This document shows positions 1-7,007 of a stretch of DNA of 11,961 nucleotides, piece by piece (position 1 is the first letter of the stretch; each line of letters begins with the position of its first letter). Both the position numbers and the translations under genes were made by a program. The DNA comes from Ruminococcus sp. UBA7477. GTDB taxonomy: Bacteria > Bacillota > Clostridia > Oscillospirales > Ruminococcaceae. The stretch lies in contig DLOT01000064.1 in the NCBI GenBank assembly GCA_002479715.1, forward strand, positions 232 to 12,192. Reading direction: 5' to 3'. The notes beneath the pieces are model-generated. The model searched no databases, was not told the DNA's origin, and saw only the letters and a program-made list of their open reading frames with translations.

Positions 1-1377
1 AAGGGCGGCATAACTGTCGAAGAGCTTGGCGCAGAAAGGGTCTCGGAGATCCCGTTTGAGAGTGAAACACGGCAGATGTCTGTAACGGCAAAAATCGGCG
101 GCAGCACATTTACATTCATCAAGGGCGCAGCCGACGCTGTCATTTCGCAGTGCGGCTATATCCGGCTTGAAACAGGTGCGGAAAAGCTGGACACTTCAAA
201 GAAAAAGCTGCTCTTGGAAAAGAGCGAGGAGTGCGCCGCAAGAGCACTCAGAGTTCTGGCGTTTGCCGAAAGATCCGGCGACAGAACTGTTTTTCTCGGC
301 TTTGCCGGAATGACCGATCCGCCTAGAAAAGAGGCAAAAGCAGCCGTTAAGCTATGCTCAAAAGCGCATATAAAAACGGTTATGATTACCGGCGACCACA
401 AGCTTACGGCGGTTGAAACAGCCCGTCAGGCAGGCATCTTTCACAGCGGCGATAAGGCGCTGACAGGCGCTGAACTGGCCTCAATGTCTGACGGGGCATT
501 GAACGATGTTCTCGATAAGGTAACGGTGTTTGCCAGAGTCAGTCCCGCCGATAAGCTCAGAATAGTCAGAGCCTTCAAGGCTAAGGGCGAGGTCGTTGCG
601 ATGACCGGCGACGGGGTGAACGATGCCCCTGCGGTCAAAGAAGCTGATATCGGAGTTTCAATGGGAAGCACGGGAACCGATGTCACCAAGTCGGCAGCTG
701 ACGTAATTCTTCTCGACGACAGCTTTGCTACGCTGACGACCGCTGTCGAACAGGGACGAACGATCTACGCCAATATCCGCAAGTTCGTGCGCTATCTGAT
801 CTCCTGCAACATCGGCGAGGTCATAACAATGTTTGTGGGCATTCTGGCAGGTCTGCCGATGGTTCTTCTGCCGACCCAGATCCTGCTTGTCAACCTCGTC
901 ACAGACGGTCTGCCCGCAGTTGCTCTGAGCGTTGAGCCTACCGAAGAAAGCGTTATGAAAAAAAGGCCCAGAAAAAAGGACGAAAGCTTTTTCTCCGGAG
1001 GTCTGATGACCCGGATCATTTTCCGCGGTATACTAATCGGCTTTTGCACCCTTTGCTGCTTTACACTGCTCCTCCGTTTCGGCGGCAGCGTTGATACAGC
1101 ACGGACCGGCGCGCTTTTTTCGCTCGTCGCATCACAGCTTTTCCACGTTTTTGAATGCAAGAGCGAGGAGAAAAATCTTTTCACCGTCAATATTATAAAC
1201 AACCTTTTTATGCTCGTCGCAGTCGCGGCGTCATTCGCGGTTATCGCCGCCACAGTATACTTTCCTCCTCTCCAGACGGTCTTTCAGACTGTCGCGCTCA
1301 GCCCCTTGCATCTGCTTGTTTCTCTCTGTCTGGCTCTTGCACCGTCGCTCGTATCAGCTGTTGCGGGCAAATTTTAA
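1..1377 (+). CDS. Calcium-type P-type ATPase (P2A, SERCA/YloB-like), C-terminal part
   Basis: ATP-driven cation pump of the plasma membrane, most likely exporting Ca2+. The frame is open from base 1, so the ATG at 76 is internal and the N-terminus, including the phosphorylated DKTGT aspartate, lies outside the window. 458 residues are visible. Nucleotide-binding domain: KGA at residues 41-43. P-domain: DPPR 106-109, TGDH 130-133 and the hinge TGDGVNDAP 202-210. Six membrane helices (M5-M10) follow. The ion-site residues match SERCA in type and spacing: N270 and E273 in M5 (SERCA N768/E771), N298 and D302 in M6 (N796/D800). E385 in the M8 motif FECKSE may correspond to SERCA E908, aligned by eye only. 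These residues argue for Ca2+ rather than heavy metals or K+. No clear intrinsic terminator follows before the next promoter at 1428. Family sure, exact ion inferred. Confidence 0.93.
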   Translation, partial: KGGITVEELGAERVSEIPFESETRQMSVTAKIGGSTFTFIKGAADAVISQCGYIRLETGAEKLDTSKKKLLLEKSEECAARALRVLAFAERSGDRTVFLGFAGMTDPPRKEAKAAVKLCSKAHIKTVMITGDHKLTAVETARQAGIFHSGDKALTGAELASMSDGALNDVLDKVTVFARVSPADKLRIVRAFKAKGEVVAMTGDGVNDAPAVKEADIGVSMGSTGTDVTKSAADVILLDDSFATLTTAVEQGRTIYANIRKFVRYLISCNIGEVITMFVGILAGLPMVLLPTQILLVNLVTDGLPAVALSVEPTEESVMKKRPRKKDESFFSGGLMTRIIFRGILIGFCTLCCFTLLLRFGGSVDTARTGALFSLVASQLFHVFECKSEEKNLFTVNIINNLFMLVAVAASFAVIAATVYFPPLQTVFQTVALSPLHLLVSLCLALAPSLVSAVAGKF

Positions 1378-1427
1378 CGATTTATCGGCGCGACGTGTGA
1401 ATAAATTGTAAACAATATGGAAAGCCG

Positions 1428-1456
1428 TTGCAATCTATGTGAAAATGTAATATAAT
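1428..1456 (+). promoter_or_regulatory. Sigma-A promoter of the EF-G-like gene
   Basis: TTGCAA (1428-1433) and TATAAT (1451-1456) are separated by exactly 17 bp. Transcription would start near 1463, giving a leader of about 70 nt before the ATG at 1535. A weaker second candidate, TTGACG at 1469-1474 with an A/T-rich -10 near 1493, lies inside that leader. Confidence 0.75.
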
Positions 1457-1534
1457 TATTTCGTGCAGTTGACGTTAATTGGTGATTTTGAATAAACTCG
1501 CTGTGCTAATTCACTCGGATAGGAGAGGAACAAA

Positions 1535-3637
1535 ATGAAAAACTACGAACGCTCAAAAATCAAGAATATAGCCCTCACGGGTCACGCAGGCTCGGGAAAG
1601 ACTACTCTTGCCGAAGCATTGCTGTTTAAGTGCGGCGCGACCGACAGACTCGGCAAGGTCGCCGACGGAAACACCGTTTCCGACTACACTGCGGACGAGA
1701 TAAGAAGAAAATGCTCGGTATACACCTCGCTTTCATGCTTTGAAACCGCAGGCGCCAAGCTCGGTCTTGAGGAATTTAAGATCAATATGCTCGACACTCC
1801 CGGTCTTTTTGACTATGCAAGCGGTATGACCGAGGGCATTGCCGCCTGTGACTGCGCTGTCATCACCGTTTCGGGTAAATCGGGCGTTAAGGTCGGAACA
1901 CACAAGGCGTATGACTGTGCGGAGGCTATGAAAAAGCCCAAAATGTTCGTTGTCACAAAGCTCGATGACGACAACGCAAACTTCAACAACGTTCTGACAC
2001 AGCTCAAATCCGAGTTCGGCCCGACAGTGTGTCCTGTAGTCGTTCCCGTTATCGCCGACAGGAAGATCGTTTCATATGTAAACCTTATCGAGATGAAGGC
2101 TTACAAATACGTAAGCGGCAAGGCAGTCGAGACCGATATGCCGACTGCCGAGGTAGCTGCCAACATGGAATACCGCATAGACGGCCTTGTTGCCGCCGTT
2201 ACGGAAGCCGTCGCCGAAACGGATGAGGAGCTTCTCGAAAAATTCATACTGGGCGAGCCTTTCACTCAGAAGGAGCTTATCGACGGAATACATAACGGAA
2301 TGCGGGCAGGGGTCATCACTCCGGTCACCTGCGTTTCCGCCGCGACACTTGAGGGAGTTGATATGCTTCTCAAGGAGCTGACGCTGATGGTTCCGTCGCA
2401 GAGCGATGACGATACCGTTGAGGCGGTCTGCGGCGACGATATCGTTGAGATCGAATGCAATCAGAGCGAGCCTCTTTGCGCGTTCGTTTTCAAAACGATA
2501 GCAGACCCGTTCGTGGGCAAGATGTCGTTTATCAAGGTCATCAGCGGAAAGCTTTCCTCGGGTATGGATATCGTTAACGCAACGACAGGCAGCACGGAAA
2601 AGGTCGGCAAGCTGATAACGCTGGTAGGCAAAAAGCAGTCTGACGTTCAGACTGCCGTTTCGGGCGATATTGTTGTCGCCACCAAGATGAATGTAAACAC
2701 AAACGACACTATCTGCGCGCCGGGCAGAGTTGTCGCGCTGGAAAAGGTCGAGTTTCCGAAGCCTTGCTATAACATGGCGATTAAAGCCAAAAAGCAGGGC
2801 GACGAGGCAAAGATCGCCGCAGCCATGCAAAGACTTCTTGAGGAAGATATGACTATAAAATACGAGATGGACACCTCGACAAACGAAATGATCCTCTCCA
2901 CACTCGGCGGTCTTCACCTTGACAGTATCGCCGGAAGGCTGTCGGATACCTTCGGCGTCGAGATAGACGCGGTCGTTCCGAAGATCTCTTACCGCGAAAC
3001 CATCCGCAAAAAAGTCAAAGTCCAGGGCAGACATAAGAAGCAGTCGGGCGGTCACGGTCAGTACGGCGATGTCTGGATAGAATTTGAGCCGTGCATATCC
3101 GACGAGCTGGTATTTGAAGAAAGAGTATTCGGCGGAGCGGTCCCCAAGAATTACTTCCCCGCCGTTGAAAAGGGCTTGCAGGAGTGTGTAAAGAAAGGTC
3201 TGCTGGCGGGCTTCCCGGTAGTGGGACTGAAGGCTATTCTTGTTGACGGCTCTTATCACCCGGTCGATTCCTCCGAAATGGCGTTCAAGATCGCCGCTTC
3301 GCTGGCTTTCAAGGAGGGTATTCCTCAGGCGGATCCCGTTTTGCTTGAGCCGATCGGCGCGCTGAATGTCTGCGTTCCCGACGAAAACACCGGAGATATG
3401 ATGGGCGAGCTAAACAAGCGCCGCGGCAGAGTTCTGGGTATGAATCCGACAGATAAGCGGGGCATAACCGAAATAGTCGCCGAGGTTCCTATGGCAGAAA
3501 TGACAGACTTCGTATTGCTTCTCCGCCAGATGACCCAGGGCAGAGGCAGCTTTACATTTGAGAAGCTTCGCTACGAGCAGCTTCCCGGACACCTTGTTTC
3601 GGGAGTTATCGCAAAATACGCCGCCAATAACGCATGA
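1535..3637 (+). CDS. EF-G-like translational GTPase paralogue
   Basis: A 700-residue cytosolic GTPase with the full EF-G domain order. G domain (about 1-290): G1 GHAGSGKTT 16-24, G3 DTPG 87-90, G4 TKLD 141-144, G5 SAA 268-270. Domain II is about 310-400, domain III 408-482, domain IV 486-603 with the tip loop SGGHGQYGDV 504-513, and domain V 604-690. It differs from housekeeping FusA: G1 has GHAGSGKT where FusA has AHIDAGKT, and the residue after DTPG, the catalytic histidine of FusA, is Leu91. These traits fit the EF-G-like/EF-G2 branch, whose role in the cell is poorly settled, so I give no gene symbol. Tet(M)-type ribosomal protection is a less likely alternative because G1 and G3 fit EF-G2 better. 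The start is set by AGGAGAGG at 1521-1528. It is monocistronic with its own promoter. Its original terminator seems to have been split by an insertion (see 3645-4706). Confidence 0.9.
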   Translation: MKNYERSKIKNIALTGHAGSGKTTLAEALLFKCGATDRLGKVADGNTVSDYTADEIRRKCSVYTSLSCFETAGAKLGLEEFKINMLDTPGLFDYASGMTEGIAACDCAVITVSGKSGVKVGTHKAYDCAEAMKKPKMFVVTKLDDDNANFNNVLTQLKSEFGPTVCPVVVPVIADRKIVSYVNLIEMKAYKYVSGKAVETDMPTAEVAANMEYRIDGLVAAVTEAVAETDEELLEKFILGEPFTQKELIDGIHNGMRAGVITPVTCVSAATLEGVDMLLKELTLMVPSQSDDDTVEAVCGDDIVEIECNQSEPLCAFVFKTIADPFVGKMSFIKVISGKLSSGMDIVNATTGSTEKVGKLITLVGKKQSDVQTAVSGDIVVATKMNVNTNDTICAPGRVVALEKVEFPKPCYNMAIKAKKQGDEAKIAAAMQRLLEEDMTIKYEMDTSTNEMILSTLGGLHLDSIAGRLSDTFGVEIDAVVPKISYRETIRKKVKVQGRHKKQSGGHGQYGDVWIEFEPCISDELVFEERVFGGAVPKNYFPAVEKGLQECVKKGLLAGFPVVGLKAILVDGSYHPVDSSEMAFKIAASLAFKEGIPQADPVLLEPIGALNVCVPDENTGDMMGELNKRRGRVLGMNPTDKRGITEIVAEVPMAEMTDFVLLLRQMTQGRGSFTFEKLRYEQLPGHLVSGVIAKYAANNA

Positions 3638-3644
3638 TTTGAAA

Positions 3645-3669
3645 GACCGCTTGCAAAACGCAGGCGGTC
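3645..3669 (+). terminator. Hairpin of the EF-G-like gene's original terminator, T-tail displaced
   Basis: GACCGCTTGC (3645-3654) pairs with GCAGGCGGTC (3660-3669) around the loop AAAAC, 10 bp with one G.U pair, starting 8 nt after the stop codon. It is followed by ATAAAGAATA, not by a T-run. The missing tail TTTGTTTTGTC is found 1037 bp further on, directly after a second copy of the hairpin's right arm (4693-4706). Confidence 0.65.
3656..3669 (+). repeat. 14-bp direct repeat, left copy, flanking the AT-rich cassette
   Basis: AAACGCAGGCGGTC here is identical to 4693-4706. The match stops at both ends: A against T before it, and A against T after it. The copies bracket the 1023-bp segment 3670-4692. 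Confidence 0.8.
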
Positions 3670-3682
3670 ATAAAGAATATTT

Positions 3683-3729
3683 CGCCATAGCGCTTATGAT
3701 TTTCAGTCAAAAGTGTTATGGCGTTTTTT
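3683..3729 (+). terminator. Intrinsic terminator upstream of the flavodoxin-fold gene
   Basis: CGCCATAGCGCTT (3683-3695) pairs with AAGTGTTATGGCG (3711-3723) over 13 positions, counting two G.U pairs in the RNA, around a 15-nt loop. TTTTTT (3724-3729) follows immediately. It now stops transcription from the EF-G-like gene and insulates the promoter that begins 2 nt later. Confidence 0.85.
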
Positions 3730-3730
3730 A

Positions 3731-3759
3731 TTGACAATGTAATGGCTTCGTTGTATAAT
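3731..3759 (+). promoter_or_regulatory. Consensus sigma-A promoter of the flavodoxin-fold gene
   Basis: TTGACA (3731-3736) and TATAAT (3754-3759) with a 17-bp spacer: both hexamers and the spacing are perfect consensus. The start point would be near 3766, leaving a leader of about 90 nt before the ATG at 3857. No operator is obvious, which suggests strong unregulated expression. Confidence 0.88.
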
Positions 3760-3856
3760 AATTACTAAGATAAATCGGAATTTATTAAATAGATATTATA
3801 AAATTTTGCAGACAACTTTAAAAAGAATAAAGCATTCTTATGAAGGAAGGAATAAT

Positions 3857-4558
3857 ATGAAAGCAGTAGTTTTTCATGGTAGCCCAAGAAAAGGAAATAC
3901 ATATACTGCCACTAAGATTTTTATGGAAGCAATATCCCAATGTGGTGAAGTGATTTTCTCGGAATTTTTCTTACCGAAAGATGTTCCTGAGTTTTGTCTG
4001 GGCTGCCAGATGTGTCTTGGCAATCCGCGTGAAAAATGTCCTCATGCCCATTATGTTGACCCAATATATCAGGCAATAATGGAGGCTGACGCACTTGTTT
4101 TTACTACTCCTCATTATGGAGCCGCCAGTATGACAGGCTGTATGAAAAATCTGTTAGATCATCTTGATTTTTTCACATTGACTGTATCGCCACGAAGAGA
4201 AATATTTAATAAAAAAGCCTTTATACTTACAACGGGGACAGGTGCCACCTCTGCTGTTAACCAGATAAAAAAATGTTTAAAAGGCTGGGGAATAAATCGA
4301 GTATCATCGATAGGAATAAGGATGTTTACAGACAAGTGGAATAAAATGCCCATAAAAAAGCAGAAGAAGCAAGAAAAAAGACTTCAGAAAGCAGCTCGAA
4401 GATTCTACTCAATGAAGAAAAAAAGACCTTATGTATCATCAGTTTTCATGTATTATATAAATAGATTTGTTATTAAAAGGTTTATTGGTGATGGAAATTA
4501 TCCTTTTGAGTATTGGAAAGAAAACGGGTATTTTGATAAGTGCCCGTTTTTAAAATAA
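3857..4558 (+). CDS. Flavodoxin-family / NADPH-dependent FMN reductase-like protein
   Basis: A 233-residue soluble flavoprotein, probably an NAD(P)H-dependent FMN oxidoreductase of unknown substrate. The N-terminus MKAVVFHGSPRKGNTYT is the FMN phosphate-binding loop of the flavodoxin-like fold. Residues near 75-105 (TTPHYGAASMTGCMKN) form the usual second flavin-contact segment. A compact cysteine cluster at about 54-70 has the spacing C-x2-C-x2-C-x7-C and resembles iron-sulfur flavoproteins; whether it holds a cluster cannot be seen. The C-terminal third is Lys/Arg-rich. Start chosen at 3857 because AAGGAAGG (3843-3850) sits 6 nt upstream and the flavodoxin fold begins at once; the in-frame ATG at 3806 has no such site. 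Composition and codon use are far more AT-rich than the neighbours, and direct repeats flank the segment, so I infer recent acquisition. Confidence 0.85.
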   Translation: MKAVVFHGSPRKGNTYTATKIFMEAISQCGEVIFSEFFLPKDVPEFCLGCQMCLGNPREKCPHAHYVDPIYQAIMEADALVFTTPHYGAASMTGCMKNLLDHLDFFTLTVSPRREIFNKKAFILTTGTGATSAVNQIKKCLKGWGINRVSSIGIRMFTDKWNKMPIKKQKKQEKRLQKAARRFYSMKKKRPYVSSVFMYYINRFVIKRFIGDGNYPFEYWKENGYFDKCPFLK

Positions 4559-4630
4559 TCTGCTATTTATAATAAAATTATATATTATTTGTCAAATTCT
4601 GATTTATGTGAGTAACCGAATATTAACAGC

Positions 4631-4668
4631 AATCCCCGAAGCAGCTATAAATAATTGCTTCGGGGATT
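4631..4668. terminator. Hairpin between convergent genes, probable bidirectional terminator
   Basis: AATCCCCGAAGCA (4631-4643) and TGCTTCGGGGATT (4656-4668) form a perfect 13-bp stem with a 12-nt loop. It lies after the flavodoxin-fold gene and also after nadE on the other strand. The flanking T-tracts are weak on both sides (AAACTTCTTT and GCTGTTAATATT), so efficiency is uncertain. Confidence 0.7.
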
Positions 4669-4692
4669 AAACTTCTTTATAGGTATCAACCT

Positions 4693-4706
4693 AAACGCAG
4701 GCGGTC
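4693..4706 (+). repeat. 14-bp direct repeat, right copy, followed by an orphan T-tract
   Basis: AAACGCAGGCGGTC is identical to 3656-3669 and is followed by TTTGTTTTGTC (4707-4717). That tail closely resembles the TTTGTTTTG tail of the hsp20 terminator in this same window. Here it has no left hairpin arm, as expected if the hairpin was separated from its tail. Confidence 0.8.
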
Positions 4707-4740
4707 TTTGTTTTGTCAGTCATATATTACGGCAAAGCGG

Positions 4741-6675
4741 CTAGTCCGGGATCTCATCCAGCCACAGCTTTGCACAGGCGTCGGAGGGCATCCGCCAATC
4801 GCCTCTGGGCGAAAGCGTTACCGAACCGATCTTTGCACCGTCAGGCAGGCAGGAGCGCTTGAACTGCTGTGAGAAAAATCTGCGGTAAAATACCTTCAGC
4901 CACTTATCTATCGTTTTTTCGTCATAGTCGCCCTCAAAAGCGCGCAGAGCTAATCGGCGCACCTTTTTTGGATTGAAGCCCCAGCGTATCGCATAGTAAA
5001 GGAAAAAGTCGTGAAGCTCATACGGGCCGACCAGATCCTCTGTCTTCTGCACAATGTCCGTGCCGCTTTCATCTGTGGGCAAAAGCTCAGGCGATACGGG
5101 TGTGTCCAGAACATCAAGCAGAACCGCGGAGAGCCTGTCGTCGGTGCAGGTTTCGGCATAATAGCGGACTATATGACGAACAAGCGTCTTGGGAACAGAA
5201 GCGTTCACGCCGTACATCGACATATGATCGCCGTTGTAGGTAGCCCAGCCGAGAGCCAGCTCGGAAAGGTCGCCTGTGCCGACCACAAGTCCGCCGACCT
5301 GATTTGCTATATTCATCAGCACCTGCGTGCGCTCACGGGCCTGTCCGTTTTCAAAAACAACATTGTAGTTGCCGATGTCATGACCTATATCGGCAAAATG
5401 CTGGGTAACCGCCTTGGTTATATCCACCTCGCGGAAAGAAACTCCCAGCGACTCACACAAGGTCTGTGCATTCGATCTGGTGCGCTTTGTCGTTCCGAAG
5501 CAGGGCATCGTTACAGCGACAATATCGGAATGGGGGCGACCCAGCAGATCCATTGCCATAATGCATACCAACAATGCAAGTGTGGAATCCAGTCCGCCCG
5601 AAATTCCCAGAACGACCGATTTTGAATTTGTATGTGAGATGCGCTTCATAAGCCCATGCGACTGCATCTGCAATATCAGGTGACAGCGCTCGTCCCTCTC
5701 TGACTTGTCAGAAGGAACAAACGGCGTTTTTGCAAAGGCACGCGTAAGCTCGGTCTTTTTCCTTTTTAAAAGGAAGCTTTCGCGCAGCAGCTCTCTGCAC
5801 CCACGGCCGTCCGGCTCGGCTCCATATGTTGAAAGCTTGCGCCGCTCGAACGCTAGCCTTTTGACATCTATTTCCGATACGGTCATTTCGTTTTCAAAGA
5901 GCCTGCTTTCCGCCAAAGCAGCGCCGTTTTCCGCAATTATGTTATGACCCGAAAAAACAAGATCCTGCGTCGACTCACCGTCGCCTGCCGAACAGTAAAC
6001 ATAGCCGGCTACCAGCCGCGCCGACTGGTTGGAAACAAGCTGTCTGCGGTATTTTTCCTTACCGATGACCTCATTCGATGCCGAAAGATTGCATATGATC
6101 GTCGCGCCCGACTTGGCAAGCATATTCGACACAGGCTCGGCGACCCAAAGATCCTCACAGATCTCAAATCCTACCTTCAGCTCGGGGATATCCTCGCAGA
6201 CAAAGATCCCCTGACCCATCGGAACGCCGGCTTTACCGCCGAAGCGGCTGAGATCAACAATATAAGCCGCGCCGTCATACGGGACAAAATGCCTAAGCTC
6301 GTAAAACTCGTTGTAGTTTGGCAGATTGGTTTTGGGAATAAACGCCCTAACCTCTCCCTTGAAAAGCACGGCGGCACAGTTGAAAAGCTTTCCCCCGGCT
6401 CTGACGGGAACCCCTACCGCTATCAGGCATTCATGATCGGCAGTAGCTTCTGCAATCCCGCAGACGGCCTTTACCGCATCGTCCAGAAGCGCATCCTGAA
6501 AAAACAGGTCCTGACAAGTATAGCCTGTCACACAAAGCTCGGGGAAAACGCAGATCTTTGCGCCAGATTCGGCGGCGCGGTCTGCCATATCTATGATGTT
6601 TTTCGCATTGAAGCCTACATCTGCCACTCTTATCTCGGGAGTGCAGGCGGCGACCTTAATAAATCCGTCCTTCAT
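4741..6675 (-). CDS. nadE: Glutamine-dependent NAD+ synthetase
   Basis: Catalyses the last step of NAD+ synthesis: deamido-NAD+ plus ATP and glutamine-derived ammonia give NAD+. 644 residues, normal for the two-domain enzyme. The N-terminal nitrilase-type glutaminase carries its triad: Glu46 (FPELCVTGY), Lys115 (IPKTNLPNYNEFYELRHF) and Cys173 (GFEICEDLW). The C-terminal synthetase has the ATP-binding P-loop SGGLDS at 359-364, and TGDLSELALGW lies downstream. Start at 6675 because GGAGAG (6681-6686) lies 5 nt upstream and the conserved N-terminus begins there. An in-frame upstream ATG at 6750 would begin only about 12 nt after the -10 box and adds residues with no family match. Monocistronic on the minus strand, convergent with the flavodoxin-fold gene. 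All catalytic residues are intact, so it should be functional. Confidence 0.96.
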   Translation of the reverse strand: MKDGFIKVAACTPEIRVADVGFNAKNIIDMADRAAESGAKICVFPELCVTGYTCQDLFFQDALLDDAVKAVCGIAEATADHECLIAVGVPVRAGGKLFNCAAVLFKGEVRAFIPKTNLPNYNEFYELRHFVPYDGAAYIVDLSRFGGKAGVPMGQGIFVCEDIPELKVGFEICEDLWVAEPVSNMLAKSGATIICNLSASNEVIGKEKYRRQLVSNQSARLVAGYVYCSAGDGESTQDLVFSGHNIIAENGAALAESRLFENEMTVSEIDVKRLAFERRKLSTYGAEPDGRGCRELLRESFLLKRKKTELTRAFAKTPFVPSDKSERDERCHLILQMQSHGLMKRISHTNSKSVVLGISGGLDSTLALLVCIMAMDLLGRPHSDIVAVTMPCFGTTKRTRSNAQTLCESLGVSFREVDITKAVTQHFADIGHDIGNYNVVFENGQARERTQVLMNIANQVGGLVVGTGDLSELALGWATYNGDHMSMYGVNASVPKTLVRHIVRYYAETCTDDRLSAVLLDVLDTPVSPELLPTDESGTDIVQKTEDLVGPYELHDFFLYYAIRWGFNPKKVRRLALRAFEGDYDEKTIDKWLKVFYRRFFSQQFKRSCLPDGAKIGSVTLSPRGDWRMPSDACAKLWLDEIPD

Positions 6676-6762
6676 ATCAACTCTCCAATCGGTTATTTGA
6701 TCTTGTCTGTCATAGGGGCTTTTCATGCTGCCCGCCCGGTCATTTCTCATGTATATGTTTGT

Positions 6763-6771
6763 ATTATATCA
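6763..6771 (-). promoter_or_regulatory. Extended -10 promoter of nadE
   Basis: On the minus strand this reads TGATATAAT: TGn followed by a perfect TATAAT (6763-6768). No good -35 lies 17 bp upstream (CATAAA), as is typical of extended -10 promoters. The predicted leader to the ATG is about 80 nt. The box lies inside an inverted repeat (6763-6798). Confidence 0.5.
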
Positions 6772-6798
6772 TATAAGCGTCAAGCTTTATGATATAAT
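6763..6798. repeat. Inverted repeat overlapping the nadE promoter
   Basis: ATTATATCATA (6763-6773) and TATGATATAAT (6788-6798) form a perfect 11-bp inverted repeat with a 14-nt centre. Each arm contains an extended -10 motif, TGATATAAT, pointing outward on opposite strands. It could be an operator for nadE or one part of the palindrome cluster that follows. Confidence 0.7.
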
Positions 6799-6857
6799 TG
6801 TCCGATGCGTCGGGAGCAGACTTTCAGTCTGCGTATCGACGAGGACATAAAATTATA
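6793..6857. repeat. Long interrupted palindrome upstream of nadE
   Basis: Nested pairs converge on one centre: TATAATT/AATTATA (6793-6799 with 6851-6857), GTCC/GGAC (6800-6803 with 6843-6846), GATGC/GTATC with one wobble (6804-6808 with 6833-6837), and the hairpin GCAGACT-TTC-AGTCTGC (6816-6832). It shares its outer arms with the inverted repeats on both sides. Function unknown; a structured RNA, a palindromic repeat element or a second terminator for hsp20 are all possible. Confidence 0.6.
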
Positions 6858-6880
6858 ATAGACGCTCTGCGTCTATTATA
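6854..6880. repeat. Perfect 12-bp hairpin upstream of nadE
   Basis: TATAATAGACGC (6854-6865), loop TCT, GCGTCTATTATA (6869-6880). On the minus strand ATTTTATG follows, so it might act as a backup terminator for hsp20. On the plus strand TTTTTTATTTT follows from 6889, after 8 nt, but no plus-strand gene precedes it. Outside this palindrome cluster and the hsp20 terminator, I see nothing recognisable in the gene-free stretch 6676-7007. Confidence 0.7.
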
Positions 6881-6952
6881 GCACAGTATTTTTTATTTTG
6901 CAACGCCCCTTTGAATAACATTTTTCCGTCAGATCCGAAGGGATGTGGCGGG

Positions 6953-6991
6953 CAAAACAAAGGCGTGCGCCCACCCTGTCGGGAGCGCACG
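6953..6991 (-). terminator. Intrinsic terminator of hsp20
   Basis: On the minus strand CGTGCGC (pairing 6985-6991 with 6964-6970) encloses a short inner CCC/GGG stem, and is followed by CC and then TTTGTTTTG (6953-6961). It starts 17 nt after the hsp20 stop codon. Confidence 0.75.
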
Positions 6992-7007
6992 TCATTAAAG
7001 CCGTTCG

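Larger units (their letters stand above)
3670..4692. mobile_element. Putative inserted AT-rich cassette with one flavodoxin-fold gene
   Basis: This 1023-bp segment lies between the two 14-bp direct repeats and holds, in order, a terminator, a consensus promoter, one gene and a second terminator. Its base composition is unlike its neighbours: a sample line in the gene (4261-4320) has 20 G+C of 60, while one in the EF-G-like gene (2281-2340) has 36 of 60. Excision with one repeat copy would rebuild a complete hairpin-plus-T-tract terminator between two convergent genes. No transposase, integrase or convincing terminal inverted repeats are visible, so the insertion mechanism is unknown. It may be a passive cargo gained by recombination. 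Confidence 0.5.

Noticed and set aside
2072..3259. A 395-codon open frame on the minus strand inside the EF-G-like gene
   Set aside because: It is antisense to a gene with full domain conservation, and its translation shows no recognisable domain. It is a by-product of the GC-biased third positions of the real frame.
3806..3856. Upstream ATG that would extend the flavodoxin-fold protein by 17 residues
   Set aside because: No ribosome binding site, and the added residues are not part of the fold. The ATG at 3857 has AAGGAAGG well placed.
3670..4680. ATAAAG at 3670-3675 and CTTTAT at 4675-4680 as terminal inverted repeats of the cassette
   Set aside because: Only 6 bp of A/T-rich sequence, and the right copy is 12 bp short of the repeat boundary. 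Chance is the better explanation.
6676..6750. Longer nadE start at 6750
   Set aside because: It begins only about 12 nt from the -10 box and ignores the GGAGAG placed 5 nt before the ATG at 6675.
5944..6792. A 282-codon open frame on the plus strand, and a 204-codon one at 5011-5625
   Set aside because: Both are antisense to nadE, whose glutaminase triad and P-loop are intact on the minus strand. Neither translation resembles a protein family.
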